Origin: Sediminitomix flava
GTDB taxonomy: Bacteria > Bacteroidota > Bacteroidia > Cytophagales > Flammeovirgaceae
Assembly: GCF_003149185.1 (NCBI RefSeq)
Contig: NZ_QGDO01000006.1
Location: 285,625 to 349,624, forward strand
DNA: 64,000 bases
Direction of reading: 5' to 3'
In this document: piece by piece, positions 35,837 to 46,187 of the stretch
How the letters are laid out: the number at the start of each line of letters is the position of its first letter
How positions within the stretch are numbered: position 1 is the stretch's first letter
Translations under genes and position numbers: made by a program
Notes under the pieces: model-generated
What the model saw: only the letters and a program-made list of their open reading frames with translations
Database searches by the model: none
What the model was told of the DNA's origin: nothing

Positions 35837-37210
35837 ATGCTGGAACAAGAAAAATACTTAACCCCAAGACAGATTGTAGAAGAGCTAGATAAATATATTA
35901 TTGGGCAAAACGATGCGAAAAAGAATGTCGCAATCGCACTTCGAAACCGTTGGAGACGTATGAACGTGAGCCATGAAATTCAGAAGGAGATCATGCCTAA
36001 CAATATTTTGATGATCGGTACAACTGGGGTTGGTAAAACAGAAATTGCCAGAAGACTTGCCAATATCGCGAAAGCTCCATTCGTTAAAGTTGAAGCTTCC
36101 AAGTTTACCGAGGTAGGTTATGTAGGTAGAGATGTTGAAAGCATGGTCAGAGATTTGGCTGAGCAAGCTGTCAGCATGGTCAAAGAGCAAAAGCAGAAAG
36201 AGGTTAAGGAGAAAGTTGCTCAGACAGTTGAAGACATTATCCTTGATGCGCTTATTCCTCCGCTGAAAACAACAGGAGTAGTAGTCAAAGAAGGAGAGTA
36301 TGAGTCTCCAGATCATGAGCTAAACGAAAAAACTCGTGAGCGTTTCCGTGAAAAATTGAAAAACGGAGAGCTAGAAGATCGAAAAATAGATATCACAGTA
36401 GAAAATCCTGCACCAAACGTAGGGATTTCTGGTGGAGCCATTGATGAAGTTTCTATGATGAATATTCAAGAAATGATCAGTGGTATGATGCCTAAGAAAA
36501 GCAAAAAGAGAAAGGTTTCTATTGCTGAAGCTCGTAAACTTCTGATTGAGGAAGAAAGTACAAAACTCATCGATATGGATGAGGTGAAAGAAGAGGCTAT
36601 CTTCAAAACAGAAAATACAGGTATTATCTTTATTGATGAGATTGACAAGGTAGCTGTAGGATCAGCTTCTAAAGGAGGACCTGATGTTAGCCGTGAAGGA
36701 GTACAAAGAGACTTATTACCAATTGTAGAAGGAAGTGCTGTAAATACAAAATACGGTATTATTCACACAGAGCATATCTTATTTATTGCTGCTGGAGCCT
36801 TCCATATGGCGAAACCATCAGATTTGATTCCTGAACTTCAAGGACGTTTCCCTATCAGAGTAGAATTGGATAGCTTGTCTAAAGAAGATTTCTTCAGAAT
36901 ATTGAAAGCACCTAAAAATGCTCTTTCAAAACAATATGTAGCACTTTTAGCTTCGGAAGACGTAGAGTTGACATTCAATGAAGATGCGTTGGAAGAAATT
37001 GCAGAAGTAGCTTATCATATTAACTCTGAAGTAGAAAATATTGGAGCACGTCGTTTGCATACTGTAATGAGTCATTTATTGAATGAGTTATTATTTGAAG
37101 TTCCAGATAAAATTGGACCTAATGCAAAAATCGTGGTTACTAAAGATATGGTAAATGAGCGATTATCAGGGCTTGTGCAGAACAGAGATTTGAGCCAATA
37201 CATTCTCTAA
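35837..37210 (+). CDS. hslU: ATP-dependent protease ATPase subunit HslU
   Basis: AAA+ unfoldase that feeds substrates to the HslV peptidase. The 457 residues contain the Walker A GTTGVGKTE (Lys67), the HslU intermediate domain (about 105-240), Walker B IIFIDEIDK, a GAFHMAKPSDLIPELQGRFPIRVEL region and the C-terminal tail RDLSQYIL that docks into HslV. hslV is not adjacent and not in the window, so it must be elsewhere if the complex exists. A terminator follows. Confidence 0.97.
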   Translation: MLEQEKYLTPRQIVEELDKYIIGQNDAKKNVAIALRNRWRRMNVSHEIQKEIMPNNILMIGTTGVGKTEIARRLANIAKAPFVKVEASKFTEVGYVGRDVESMVRDLAEQAVSMVKEQKQKEVKEKVAQTVEDIILDALIPPLKTTGVVVKEGEYESPDHELNEKTRERFREKLKNGELEDRKIDITVENPAPNVGISGGAIDEVSMMNIQEMISGMMPKKSKKRKVSIAEARKLLIEEESTKLIDMDEVKEEAIFKTENTGIIFIDEIDKVAVGSASKGGPDVSREGVQRDLLPIVEGSAVNTKYGIIHTEHILFIAAGAFHMAKPSDLIPELQGRFPIRVELDSLSKEDFFRILKAPKNALSKQYVALLASEDVELTFNEDALEEIAEVAYHINSEVENIGARRLHTVMSHLLNELLFEVPDKIGPNAKIVVTKDMVNERLSGLVQNRDLSQYIL

Positions 37211-37232
37211 TTTGGGAATTAGTCATAAAACT

Positions 37233-37268
37233 AAAAAGACCTTCCAGTTAAAATTGGAAGGTCTTTTT
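37233..37268. terminator. Bidirectional terminator after hslU
   Basis: Perfect 14-base stem AAAAAGACCTTCCA (37233-37246) with TGGAAGGTCTTTTT (37255-37268) and an 8-base loop. A-run and T-run on the two sides serve hslU and the convergent che operon. Confidence 0.9.
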
Positions 37269-37293
37269 ATTTCTAGTACAAGAAATATATTTT

Positions 37294-37959
37294 TTAGAAT
37301 AAACGTTGAAGGAAACTTTTCTTTTTCTCCATCTCTTTTTTAGGACGTTCTTCGTCTCCAACATAGCTATTGTTAATGTCGAATCCAGAAATGATAGGAA
37401 CAAAAGTCTTATCAAATAGGAAGTAGAGTTCGAATTCAATTCCCGATTTAAAGGCATAGAGGTGACTTTTACAGAAGTAAACTTTATCGTCTTCAGAAAT
37501 TAACTTTTTAAGTTTGATTTCAAAAGCCTGTCTATTTAATACCTCGTGAGAAGGGACGTAACCATATATATCAGCATCAGCAAGATTTGCCCATTTTGTG
37601 ACATAACTTGCAATAACGATATTATCTAGCTCCATGAGCATTGCATCTCTCATTTCTTGATGACCAAGCATATTGGCAGGGACAAGCTTCTCACAGATTT
37701 TTTTCTCATTCACTTGATTAACGAGAAGGTATGTCGCACCCGAAAATTTACCTTTTATGTCAGTCCCTAAAACATAAAATGATTCTTGATTATAATGTGC
37801 TAGGGCATCCTCTAATTTATCAAAAGCGATTTCGGAATAAGATTTTACAAAGACCTCATCTCCTAACATTTTTGAAAGAGAATGGGCGATATGGTTCAAG
37901 GCGATGATTTGGATATTGCCTATTAAAAGTTTTTGGTTCTCTGTGAAAAATGTATTCAT
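37294..37959 (-). CDS. CheC-type chemotaxis phosphatase
   Basis: Last gene of the che operon. The 221-residue protein keeps the CheC/CheX/FliY active-site pattern E-x2-N-x22-P: Glu110, Asn113 and Pro136 (MELDNIVIAS ... YGYVPSHEV). Such proteins dephosphorylate CheY-P. A second CheC active site is not apparent, and the last 20 residues are a basic tail. It stands in for CheZ, which is absent from the cluster. CheD, the usual CheC partner, is also absent. Family assignment rests on the motif and context. Confidence 0.75.
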   Translation of the reverse strand: MNTFFTENQKLLIGNIQIIALNHIAHSLSKMLGDEVFVKSYSEIAFDKLEDALAHYNQESFYVLGTDIKGKFSGATYLLVNQVNEKKICEKLVPANMLGHQEMRDAMLMELDNIVIASYVTKWANLADADIYGYVPSHEVLNRQAFEIKLKKLISEDDKVYFCKSHLYAFKSGIEFELYFLFDKTFVPIISGFDINNSYVGDEERPKKEMEKKKSFLQRLF

Positions 37960-37976
37960 AATCTAATGAGAAATAA

Positions 37977-39704
37977 CTAGGAGTTTAAGGTCTTTAATTT
38001 TGCTGTGGAAGAGTTGAACAGATATTCTAAAATGGATGGTATATCTAAAGTTAGACAAACATTTCCATTTCCCATGATCGTGGCACCGCTAATAAAGCGG
38101 ACATTTTCCACAGGTTTACCAAGTGGTTTTTCAATAATTTCTTTTTGTTGGAGTAGTTTATCAACTACAAAGCCAACCATTTTATTGTAAGCAGAAACGA
38201 CAATAAGGTAGAGTTTTTCATCGTTTGCGTAGCTATCGTAGGTCTTATGCAGGATATTTTCAGAGTAAAGCTCTTCTACAGATGAAGCTCTAAAAATATC
38301 ATTGAGAAATACTACAGCTATAGTTTCATCAAGGTGAGTAGCAACAAGCCCGTTGCCCACTTTATGTACTTCAGATTTTTTGACTGAAATTACAGCTTCT
38401 GTAAACGAAAGAGGAATGGCAAACTCTGCACCACCAAGTATGAAAAGTAAGGCACTTTTTACAGCCATAGATGAAGGTAACCACATACTGAAAGTAGTTC
38501 CTTTTCCTACCTCGGTTTCAAAGGTGATTTTTCCCCCGATGGAATCGATGGCTCTTTTGACAACATCCATGCCTACACCTCTTCCCGAGATTTCAGAGAC
38601 AGTGTCTCTACTTGAAAACCCTGGTTCAAAAATGTATTTAACGATTTCGTCATCGGAAATTGTATTTGCTATATCAGCTGTAATCAAGCCTTTTTCTAAA
38701 ACTTTCTTTCGAATGATATTAGCATCAATTCCTTTCCCATCATCAATGATGTCGATAATGACATGATCTTTATCGTTATTGGCTCTAAGAGTTAGTGTAC
38801 CTGCTTCGTTTTTACCCGTTTTTTCTCTTTCCTCTTTACTTTCTAATCCATGACTGACTGCGTTTCTAACTAAGTGGATTAAAGAATCACTGATAATCTG
38901 AAGAATGTTTCTGTCAATTTCAATTTCAGTACCTTCTAGAACGAGATTCACCTTCTTGTTTTCCAATTGGGCTACGTCTCTGACTATTCGGTGAAATTTA
39001 TTGAAAAGAACATTGATCTGAACCAAACGAACTCCCATAACAGAGTATTGGAGATCGGAAGAAATCCGATAAAGTCTGGCAAAGTCATTCCCTCCTTTTT
39101 GTCCGTAAACAGTAATCAGACGGTCTTTCTCGATAGCTAATTCACCAACAAGGTTAAGAAGATTATCGAGTTTATTGACAGGTACTTGAACAAGATCTGA
39201 AAAACTGATTTGAGGAGAAGAAGACTTTTTAGCTTCTTTTACTTCTTCGTTTAGTTTATCTAATTTTTCTTTTTCTTGCTTTTTGCTATTGTCTGATTTT
39301 GGTTCAGGAACAGGAATCTCTTTTACTTTCCGTAAAATGATTTTCAGCTTTGCTTCAATTCCCTTGTATGAAACACTTTCGTCTGTTTTTACACCTTGAA
39401 TAAGTTCTCCCAACTTATCAACAGCTCTAAAGAGATCATTGAAAATAGCGGTGGTGAGCTCCATCCGATTATTCTTGATCTCACTGAAAATGTCCTCAAG
39501 TAGGTGTGCCAAACTAGCGATTGCCTCAAAGCCCATTGCAGCCGCATTAGCTTTAAGTGTATGCGTAATACGAAATACAGCTTCAATAGCATTTTTGTTG
39601 GAATGCTCTTTTTCTAGTTCGGTAAATAAACGGTTGAGCTCTTCGAAATTATCAAGTGCTTCAGCAAAGAAGATCTGTTTAAGCTCTTCGTCTTTTGAGT
39701 TCAT
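37977..39704 (-). CDS. cheA: Chemotaxis histidine kinase CheA
   Basis: Signal-transducing kinase of the chemosensory array. The 575 residues contain an HPt domain (about 1-105) with His48 in RITHTLKANAAAMGF, and a Lys/Glu-rich linker of about 60 residues where other CheAs have the CheY-binding P2 domain. A dimerisation domain (from about 168), the ATPase domain (HLVRNAVSHGLE, DDGKGID, GRGVGMDVVK) and a CheW-like domain (about 430-565) follow. Absence of P2 is seen directly. It lies between cheY and the cheC-type gene with short gaps. Confidence 0.95.
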   Translation of the reverse strand: MNSKDEELKQIFFAEALDNFEELNRLFTELEKEHSNKNAIEAVFRITHTLKANAAAMGFEAIASLAHLLEDIFSEIKNNRMELTTAIFNDLFRAVDKLGELIQGVKTDESVSYKGIEAKLKIILRKVKEIPVPEPKSDNSKKQEKEKLDKLNEEVKEAKKSSSPQISFSDLVQVPVNKLDNLLNLVGELAIEKDRLITVYGQKGGNDFARLYRISSDLQYSVMGVRLVQINVLFNKFHRIVRDVAQLENKKVNLVLEGTEIEIDRNILQIISDSLIHLVRNAVSHGLESKEEREKTGKNEAGTLTLRANNDKDHVIIDIIDDGKGIDANIIRKKVLEKGLITADIANTISDDEIVKYIFEPGFSSRDTVSEISGRGVGMDVVKRAIDSIGGKITFETEVGKGTTFSMWLPSSMAVKSALLFILGGAEFAIPLSFTEAVISVKKSEVHKVGNGLVATHLDETIAVVFLNDIFRASSVEELYSENILHKTYDSYANDEKLYLIVVSAYNKMVGFVVDKLLQQKEIIEKPLGKPVENVRFISGATIMGNGNVCLTLDIPSILEYLFNSSTAKLKTLNS

Positions 39705-39754
39705 GGCTACAGGGTTAAAAATGGCAGGGAGAACAAAGGATCGTGTGAGACGAT

Positions 39755-40117
39755 TTACTGAAGAACTTTATCAACAGTTTCGTTGAGTTGCTCTGGGGTA
39801 AATGGTTTAACGATATAGTCGTCTAAACCTAGTTTTAATCCTTCATCTACTACAGACTGCTGTCCAACGGCACTGATCATAATGATTTTTGCTTGAAGTT
39901 CTTCCTCTCTTAATGTTTTCAAGATGTCAAGACCAAGCATATCTGGTAAGATATTGTCTAATGTTATTAGGTCTGGAGATAACTCTAGAGCCATGTCGAT
40001 TGCTTCTTCACCATTGGCTGCTTGTCCTACAATTTCGTGTCCTTGACTACTAAGAGCATCTTTAATTATTGTTCTCATGTAAAGAGAATCATCGACAATC
40101 AATACTTTCTTACTCAT
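39755..40117 (-). CDS. cheY: Response regulator CheY
   Basis: Single-domain receiver of 120 residues. The acidic pocket is DD at 9-10, the phosphoacceptor is Asp54 in LITLDNILPDMLG, the switch residue is Ser82 (MISAVGQ) and the conserved lysine is Lys104 (YIVKPF). It is the expected phosphorylation target of the adjacent CheA. The output target is unknown; no flagellar genes are in the window, and gliding machinery is a possible target. Confidence 0.93.
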   Translation of the reverse strand: MSKKVLIVDDSLYMRTIIKDALSSQGHEIVGQAANGEEAIDMALELSPDLITLDNILPDMLGLDILKTLREEELQAKIIMISAVGQQSVVDEGLKLGLDDYIVKPFTPEQLNETVDKVLQ

Positions 40118-40186
40118 CGGTTAATTTGGGTTGTTTTGAAAATGGATTTTTTAAATGAATTAGGTTCGATGTAATCAGAATGTCTA

Positions 40187-40711
40187 TTATGCTTTAGACA
40201 TGGTAGAACTGATATCTTCTTTAGAAATGACTTTAAAAAGGTCAATTAAAATAATCAGTCTATTTTCTAGTTTGATTACACCATTGATATATTGATGTTC
40301 TTGAGTGCTATCATTGATAATATTTGGAGTATAATCAATATCAGCAGTAGCTACTGAAAGTGTATTAGGCACTTCTTTGACTAAGATTGCCATATTGTAT
40401 TCTTTACTTTCTACAACCAGAGTGTAGTTCGATTTTTCCTCTTGTGGAATGTCACTGTCAGTTTTTAGAGCAAACTTTTCTTCGAGATCAATGATGGCTA
40501 GAATATTACCACGTATGTTGGCTACTCCTTTTATAAACTTGGGTGTAAGTGGAATTTTGGAAATTTTTGGGGTAAGAACAACTTCCTTGATCTGATCGAT
40601 GAATAATCCGTATTCTTCATCTCCAAGTTTAAATACAATGATCTGATTCATTTCTCCAGCATTTTCTTGCTGAAGATCTTGAGGGCGTTCTAGGTTGATT
40701 TCTTCTTGCAT
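40187..40711 (-). CDS. cheW: Chemotaxis coupling protein CheW
   Basis: Couples the chemoreceptor to CheA. The 174-residue protein has the CheW SH3-like fold with FKLGDEEYGLFIDQIKEVV near the start, FIKGVANIRGNILAIIDLEEKF in the middle and INGVIKLENRLIILIDLFKV near the end. It lies 71 bases after the receptor gene. The N-terminal 25 residues form a short acidic extension. Confidence 0.95.
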   Translation of the reverse strand: MQEEINLERPQDLQQENAGEMNQIIVFKLGDEEYGLFIDQIKEVVLTPKISKIPLTPKFIKGVANIRGNILAIIDLEEKFALKTDSDIPQEEKSNYTLVVESKEYNMAILVKEVPNTLSVATADIDYTPNIINDSTQEHQYINGVIKLENRLIILIDLFKVISKEDISSTMSKA

Positions 40712-40782
40712 AAAATGATAAGGTTAGATGAAAATAATACTGAGCTGCAAAACTAGAGGCAGCCCAGTATCGCCCTCTGATA

Positions 40783-43700
40783 TTACTTCAATTTGAACTT
40801 ACTGATATTCATATTCAATTCTTGGGCAAGTTTTTCAAGGTCTGTACTTGTGATACCCAATTCTTGTACCGAATCATTCAATTCTCCCGCTGCACCAGAT
40901 GCTTGATCTGTACCTTTTGCTGACGTTTCCGAAATTTGAACGATCTCTTGTATGTTTTTCACGACTTCATCAATAGCCCCTTTCTGACTGTTTGTAGATT
41001 CAAGTACATCTTTTGAAAGGGTCAGTGTTTCTTGGCTCGAATCTAGGATAGATTTGAATACATCTGAGGCATCATTGGTTGCTAGGTTTCCATTTTTTAC
41101 TGAAGATTCCATGTTTCCTATAGCCTTAGATGCAGACGAAACGTCCTTTTGAACATCTTGAATTACCTTCTCAATACCAACCGCAGATTTTCTTGAGTCT
41201 TCAGCTAGTTTACGAATCTCTTCAGCTACAACGGCGAATCCTCGACCAGCATCTCCGGCTCTTGCTGCCTCAATAGCAGCGTTCAATGCTAGTAGGTTGG
41301 TTTGAGCTGCAATATCTTGAATTACGTTTAGTGCTCTTGAGATTTCTTCAGAACGTTCAGTCAATACCTCAATTGAGCCTGATGTAGATTGAGCTGAAGA
41401 TTCAATATCGTTCATGTTGGAAACTAGCTGTTTGATAATGGTCATACCATTCTGACATGCTTCCATACCACCTTCTGCAGATTGTGTAATAATTTCGGCT
41501 TTTCCTCCAGTGTCCTCAGCGGCTTTCAAGATACCTTTTACCAGTGTAGATGCTTCATCTGTTTTACCTACCTGAATTTTCATACCCTCTGAAATATCTC
41601 CAATAGAAGATACTACGGAACCTGTGTTATCTTCCATTGACTGGAATTTCTTCAGCATGGTTGTAGATGAATCATTTACTGTCACAGAGCTTGTTCCGAT
41701 TTCAGTAAGTAGTTGTGACAAGCTTTCTAGGGCAGAGTTAAGAGAACCACCCATTTCTTTTACATCACCAGCGGCTTGTCTTACAAATCTTGGAGTAAGG
41801 TCTCCATTAGCCATTTTTCCTAGAATATCGTTGATATCCAAAATTGGTTCAGATATGGCACTCAACAAGTCATTCAATGAATCGATAAGCTCTTTCCACT
41901 TACCTTCAACTCCCTTAATTGTCAATCTCTCTTGAAGCTTTCCTTGATTTCCTGCAAGTTGTACTACACGGTTAATTTCAAGAATTACTTCTCTTAGGTT
42001 ATCCCTCAAAGCTTTATTGTTCTCAATCATGAGGGCGATATCTGATCTCACTTTCAAGTCACCTAAGTTAATTTCTGCATCGAAATTACCTTTTTTCAAC
42101 TCACTTAAGAATTCAGATAAGGCATTGAATGCAAGCTTAAAGTCAGTGACATCGGTAGCATATTTTACTACTTTATAGACTTTGCCATCGTGGTCTTTAA
42201 TTGGGTTGTAAGTGGCTTGAATCCAAATTTCTTTGCCTCCTTTTCCTACTCTCTGATACTCACCTTGAGCATATTCACCTCTATTTAGTTTCGTCCAGAA
42301 CATACTATACTCTTGTGAAGCGCCGTATTCTGGATCGCAAAGCATTCTATGGTGCTGATTCTTGATTTCATCTATGGTGTAGCCAATGACATTCAAGAAG
42401 TTTTCATTGGCATTGATAATCGTACCATCCATGTTAAACTCGATCGTACCTTGTGATTTATCAATAGCGGCAAGTTTTCCACGGTTTTCAGCATTGACAA
42501 GTCGTCTTTCGGTTACATCTTGTGCAATTTTTACGACTTTAAACATGTTTCCATCATCATCAGAAACAGGGTTGTAGGTTGCTTCAAGCCAAATTTCTTT
42601 TCCAGCTTTGGTTACACGTTTGTAAACTCCTTTTTCAAACTTTCCTTGCCCAAGTCTTTCCCAGAAATTGCGGTATTCTACAGAGTTTGCGTATTCAGGA
42701 AGGCAGAACATCCTGTGGTGTTGTCCTTCAATTTCTGAAAGTTGATATCCTGCAGTCTGTAAGAAAAGATCATTTGCCTTTATGATAGAACCGTCAGGGT
42801 TAAATTCAATTACAGCATATGAGTTTTCAATAGCAGCAATTTTACCACGGTTTTCAGCATTACGAAGTCTTCTTGAAGTTACATCTTGAGCAAATTTTAC
42901 AACCTTGAAAAGATTACCTTCATCATCAGCGATTGGGTTGTAAGTGGCATCTAGGAATATTTCATTCCCTTGTTTGTCAATACGTTTAAAAGTGCCTTGA
43001 ACATACTCACCTCTAGCTAATTTATCCCAAAGGTGCTTGTACTCTATACTGTTTGCATATTCTGAATCACAGAACATTCTGTGGTGTTGTCCTTGGATTT
43101 CATTTAGAGTATAGCCCGTCGTTTTACAGAATAGCTCATTTGCATTGAGAATAGTACCATCAAGTTCAAACTCAATCATGGCATTGGACTGACCAACGGC
43201 AGAAATTTTACCACGGTTTTCCGCATTGGCTTTTCTACGTTCGGTTACATCACGAGCAAACTTTACAACTTTAAAGAATTTACCTTCATCATCTGTAATG
43301 GGGTTGTAAGTTGCATCTAGCCAGATATGATTTCCTAGTTTGTTTACACGTTTATAAGTTCCTTGAGCAAATTCACCCCGATTTAGCTTTTCCCAGAACT
43401 GCTTGTATTGAACACTATTTGCATATTCTGGCTCACAGAACATTCTGTGGTGCTGTCCTTGGATTTCATTCAGTGAATAACCAGTAGTTTTACAGAATAG
43501 CTCATTTGCTGTAACAATTGTTCCGTCAAGGTTGAATTCAATCATTGCATTTGATTCACCCATTGCTGCAATTTTACCACGGTTTTCCGCATTGGCTTTT
43601 CTACGCGCTGTAACATCCCTAGAGAACATGACAACTTTGAAGAGATTTCCTTCGTCATCAGCAATAGGGCTATAGGTAGCATCTAACCAAATATGATTTC

Positions 43701-45162
43701 CAAACTTATCGATTTGTTTATAAGTACCCTGTGCGAATTCACCCCGATTTAGTTTTTCCCAAAATTGCTTATACTCGATGCCATTTGCGTACTCAGGTTC
43801 ACAGAACATTCTATGGTGTTGTCCTTCGATATCAGCTAACGAATATCCAAGAGTGTCACTGAAAAGTTCGTTTGCTGTTATGACCGTTCCATCAAGATTG
43901 AATTCAATCATGGCATTGGACTGACCAACGGCAGAAATTTTACCACGGTTTTCCGCATTAGCTTTTCTACGAGCTGTTACGTCTTGTCCGAATACAGAAA
44001 CTTTATATGGGACACCATCGAGGTCGGTAATTGGGGAGAAAGAACATTCTAACCAGCGATGTTCACCATTTTTATGTTTCATTTTGTAAACGCCTCTTTG
44101 AGAGTTTCCTTTTTTCAACTCATTCCAAAGTGTGCCGTATTCGTGAGAATTTATGAATTCATTAAAACAGAACATTTTATAGTTTTTGCCAAACATTTCT
44201 GCCTCAGAATATCCTAATGTTTCTCTCCAAAGTTCGTTAGAAAGCGTAATGTTTCCATCCATATCCATGTCAAGTTGCGTATTGGCAGCACCAATAGCTT
44301 GCAACTGGCTATCCATCTCAATTTCTTTCAACTTTTGTTCAGTGATATCGAAACGAATACCGATGTATTTGTAGGGCTTTCCTGTATCATCGAGAAGTGG
44401 TGCAATAGTTACATCTACCCAATATGGTTCACCGTTCTTTTTCTTATTCTTAATCGTCCCTTGGAAGATTTTACCCGCCTGTATGGTTTCCCACATTTCT
44501 TTAAAAACAGATTTAGGTGTATCGGGGTGACGAACAACACTGTGTGGCTTTCCAACTACTTCTTCTCTTGCATATCCAGAGACTTCACAAAACTTATCGT
44601 TTACAGAAAGAACATTTCCGTAAAGATCCGATTCAGAAATAAGTGCAGCACGATCAAGAATGGAGTCTCTCGCAGTCAACTCACGTTCTTGCAGCATTTT
44701 TTCTGTTAGATCAAATCGGATTCCTATATATCGGTAAGGTTTTCCGTTTTCATCTAATACAGGCGCAATTGTAGCATCTACCCAGTATGGTTCTCCGTTC
44801 TTCTTTTTATTCTTGATGATCCCTTGGAAAATTTCTCCATTTTGGATCTTTTCCCACATTTCTTTAAAGACTAACTTAGGAGTATCGGGGTGTCTTACAG
44901 TACTGTGAGGTTTACCCACAATTTCTTCTCTGGCATAACCAGAAATCTCACAGAATTTGTCATTTACAGCTAAAACATTTCCATATAAATCGGATTCAGA
45001 TACAAGAGCAGCTCTATCAAGTATGTTAGATTTGGCCTTTAGTTCTTTAAGAAACTTTTGACCTTCGTTACTTATCTCATCTTTGGGAGGAACAGGTTTA
45101 TCTAAATCAATTCCTTTTTTAGGTGTGTGTCCATCTTTTTTGATATTGTCTCCAAGAGCCAT
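40783..45162 (-). CDS. Soluble chemoreceptor with eight PAS modules
   Basis: Methyl-accepting chemotaxis-type receptor of 1459 residues. The ATG at 45162 is preferred over an in-frame TTG at 45195. No membrane segment or signal peptide is visible. Two Aer-type PAS domains come first (about 45-285, each with [10 protein letters not shown] and [14 protein letters not shown]). Six more PAS modules of exactly 122 residues follow (about 293-1024), five of them with QHHRM(F/L)C. Next is a HAMP-like helical region (about 1025-1160) and the signalling domain with the hairpin tip [31 protein letters not shown]. It heads the che operon and probably forms a cytoplasmic array. Confidence 0.93.
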   Translation of the reverse strand: MALGDNIKKDGHTPKKGIDLDKPVPPKDEISNEGQKFLKELKAKSNILDRAALVSESDLYGNVLAVNDKFCEISGYAREEIVGKPHSTVRHPDTPKLVFKEMWEKIQNGEIFQGIIKNKKKNGEPYWVDATIAPVLDENGKPYRYIGIRFDLTEKMLQERELTARDSILDRAALISESDLYGNVLSVNDKFCEVSGYAREEVVGKPHSVVRHPDTPKSVFKEMWETIQAGKIFQGTIKNKKKNGEPYWVDVTIAPLLDDTGKPYKYIGIRFDITEQKLKEIEMDSQLQAIGAANTQLDMDMDGNITLSNELWRETLGYSEAEMFGKNYKMFCFNEFINSHEYGTLWNELKKGNSQRGVYKMKHKNGEHRWLECSFSPITDLDGVPYKVSVFGQDVTARRKANAENRGKISAVGQSNAMIEFNLDGTVITANELFSDTLGYSLADIEGQHHRMFCEPEYANGIEYKQFWEKLNRGEFAQGTYKQIDKFGNHIWLDATYSPIADDEGNLFKVVMFSRDVTARRKANAENRGKIAAMGESNAMIEFNLDGTIVTANELFCKTTGYSLNEIQGQHHRMFCEPEYANSVQYKQFWEKLNRGEFAQGTYKRVNKLGNHIWLDATYNPITDDEGKFFKVVKFARDVTERRKANAENRGKISAVGQSNAMIEFELDGTILNANELFCKTTGYTLNEIQGQHHRMFCDSEYANSIEYKHLWDKLARGEYVQGTFKRIDKQGNEIFLDATYNPIADDEGNLFKVVKFAQDVTSRRLRNAENRGKIAAIENSYAVIEFNPDGSIIKANDLFLQTAGYQLSEIEGQHHRMFCLPEYANSVEYRNFWERLGQGKFEKGVYKRVTKAGKEIWLEATYNPVSDDDGNMFKVVKIAQDVTERRLVNAENRGKLAAIDKSQGTIEFNMDGTIINANENFLNVIGYTIDEIKNQHHRMLCDPEYGASQEYSMFWTKLNRGEYAQGEYQRVGKGGKEIWIQATYNPIKDHDGKVYKVVKYATDVTDFKLAFNALSEFLSELKKGNFDAEINLGDLKVRSDIALMIENNKALRDNLREVILEINRVVQLAGNQGKLQERLTIKGVEGKWKELIDSLNDLLSAISEPILDINDILGKMANGDLTPRFVRQAAGDVKEMGGSLNSALESLSQLLTEIGTSSVTVNDSSTTMLKKFQSMEDNTGSVVSSIGDISEGMKIQVGKTDEASTLVKGILKAAEDTGGKAEIITQSAEGGMEACQNGMTIIKQLVSNMNDIESSAQSTSGSIEVLTERSEEISRALNVIQDIAAQTNLLALNAAIEAARAGDAGRGFAVVAEEIRKLAEDSRKSAVGIEKVIQDVQKDVSSASKAIGNMESSVKNGNLATNDASDVFKSILDSSQETLTLSKDVLESTNSQKGAIDEVVKNIQEIVQISETSAKGTDQASGAAGELNDSVQELGITSTDLEKLAQELNMNISKFKLK
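42091..44286 (-). repeat. Six tandem 366-base PAS-encoding units
   Basis: Within the receptor gene, units at 43921-44286, 43555-43920, 43189-43554, 42823-43188, 42457-42822 and 42091-42456 each encode 122 residues. Identity is highest around the junction encoding [12 protein letters not shown] and around QHHRMFC. This points to growth by tandem duplication with later divergence. The outer units are the most diverged. Confidence 0.85.
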
Positions 45163-45308
45163 CTGAGTAACTTTTATGGGTTTAATAATAGTCAAGGGAA
45201 AAACCCCTTTGATAGTAGAGTTAGTGTAAGGAACTTATCACAAGGTTATTAGGTGAAAAGGTTCTGAGAAAAGTTCCCTATCAGTAATTTTGATGCTACA
45301 TTTTACTG

Positions 45309-45349
45309 CTTTTAGCTAAAAGACTAAAGCGTTTGTAAGTTATTACAAA
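45309..45349. promoter_or_regulatory. Palindromes upstream of the che operon
   Basis: CTTTTAGCTAAAAG at 45309-45322 is a perfect 14-base palindrome. TTTGTAA (45332-45338) with TTACAAA (45343-45349) is a perfect 7-base inverted repeat. Both lie in the 236-base gap between parA and the receptor gene and may be operator sites. No complete promoter was identified between them and the receptor start. Confidence 0.35.
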
Positions 45350-45398
45350 AGATTGTAGTGTTTTTATCTGGTTGTTTTGGAAACTATTTAATGAAAAG

Positions 45399-46187
45399 TT
45401 AGTTAGAGGCGAGAATTGAATTATCTGTTTGAAGTTTGAGTAATTCTTTTGCAAAAGCTTGATATGCTAAACTACTCGTTGAATTTGGTGCATATTCAAT
45501 AACGGATTGTCCAAAGCTTGGGGCTTCTACTGCTCGAACATCCACAGGTACTCGATTTTTGAAAATTCTTATACCAAAATGATTTTGAAGATAGTCTAGA
45601 ATTTCTGAGGTGATATTTCTTCTGTAATCTACCATAACTGGTAGTATTCCTAGTATAGATAACGACGAATTATAAGATTCTTTTACTTGAAAAACTGTAT
45701 CAATGATCAAAGAAAGTCCTTGAAGGCTTAAAACTTCAAGTTGTAATGGGATTAAAACACCATTAGAGGCTGATAACATATTTATAGTTAAAAAAGAGAG
45801 GGAAGGAGCACAGTCGATTAAGATGAAATCATAGTTAAATGCAATTTCAGAGATAAGTTCTTTAATTATATATGCCCTGTCTTTCGTGTGATGGAGGAAC
45901 ATATCTGTTTCAGCTAGGCTAATATTTGAGGGAATAATGTCAATCCCTTCTTTTTCTTGGATGATTTCTTGAATAGAGCATTCACCTTTAATTAGCTGAG
46001 TTAAATTTCTTGATTCTACATTCTGAATTCCAAAATGAAAACTTAGACAAGCTTGTGGGTCAGCGTCTATCGTTAAAATTTTATATCCTTTTTTTTGTAA
46101 GGCTTTAGCTAAGTTAGTGGTAGTTGTAGTTTTTCCAGTTCCACCTTTCTGATTGATGATAGAGATAATATTAGTAGAGGGTGTCAT
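45399..46187 (-). CDS. Orphan ParA-family ATPase linked to chemotaxis genes
   Basis: A 262-residue Walker-type ATPase with the deviant Walker A KGGTGKTT (signature Lys14, Lys19), IDADPQA and the later FILIDCAPSLSFLT and VDYRRNITSEILDYL motifs of Soj/ParA. No parB gene or parS-like repeat is adjacent, and the neighbours are chemosensory genes on the same strand. Orphan ParA proteins encoded in che clusters (ParC in Vibrio, PpfA in Rhodobacter) position chemosensory arrays, and PpfA acts on cytoplasmic ones. That role is inferred here. Chromosome partitioning is the alternative. Confidence 0.85.
   Translation of the reverse strand: MTPSTNIISIINQKGGTGKTTTTTNLAKALQKKGYKILTIDADPQACLSFHFGIQNVESRNLTQLIKGECSIQEIIQEKEGIDIIPSNISLAETDMFLHHTKDRAYIIKELISEIAFNYDFILIDCAPSLSFLTINMLSASNGVLIPLQLEVLSLQGLSLIIDTVFQVKESYNSSLSILGILPVMVDYRRNITSEILDYLQNHFGIRIFKNRVPVDVRAVEAPSFGQSVIEYAPNSTSSLAYQAFAKELLKLQTDNSILASN

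Noticed and set aside
42091..44286. PAS repeats taken as an assembly error or as a CRISPR-like array
   Set aside because: The units diverge in sequence while staying in frame at exactly 366 bases, which fits a real gene with repeated domains.
44275..44709. Plus-strand frame of 144 codons inside the receptor gene
   Set aside because: It lies opposite conserved PAS-coding sequence and reflects the low stop frequency there.
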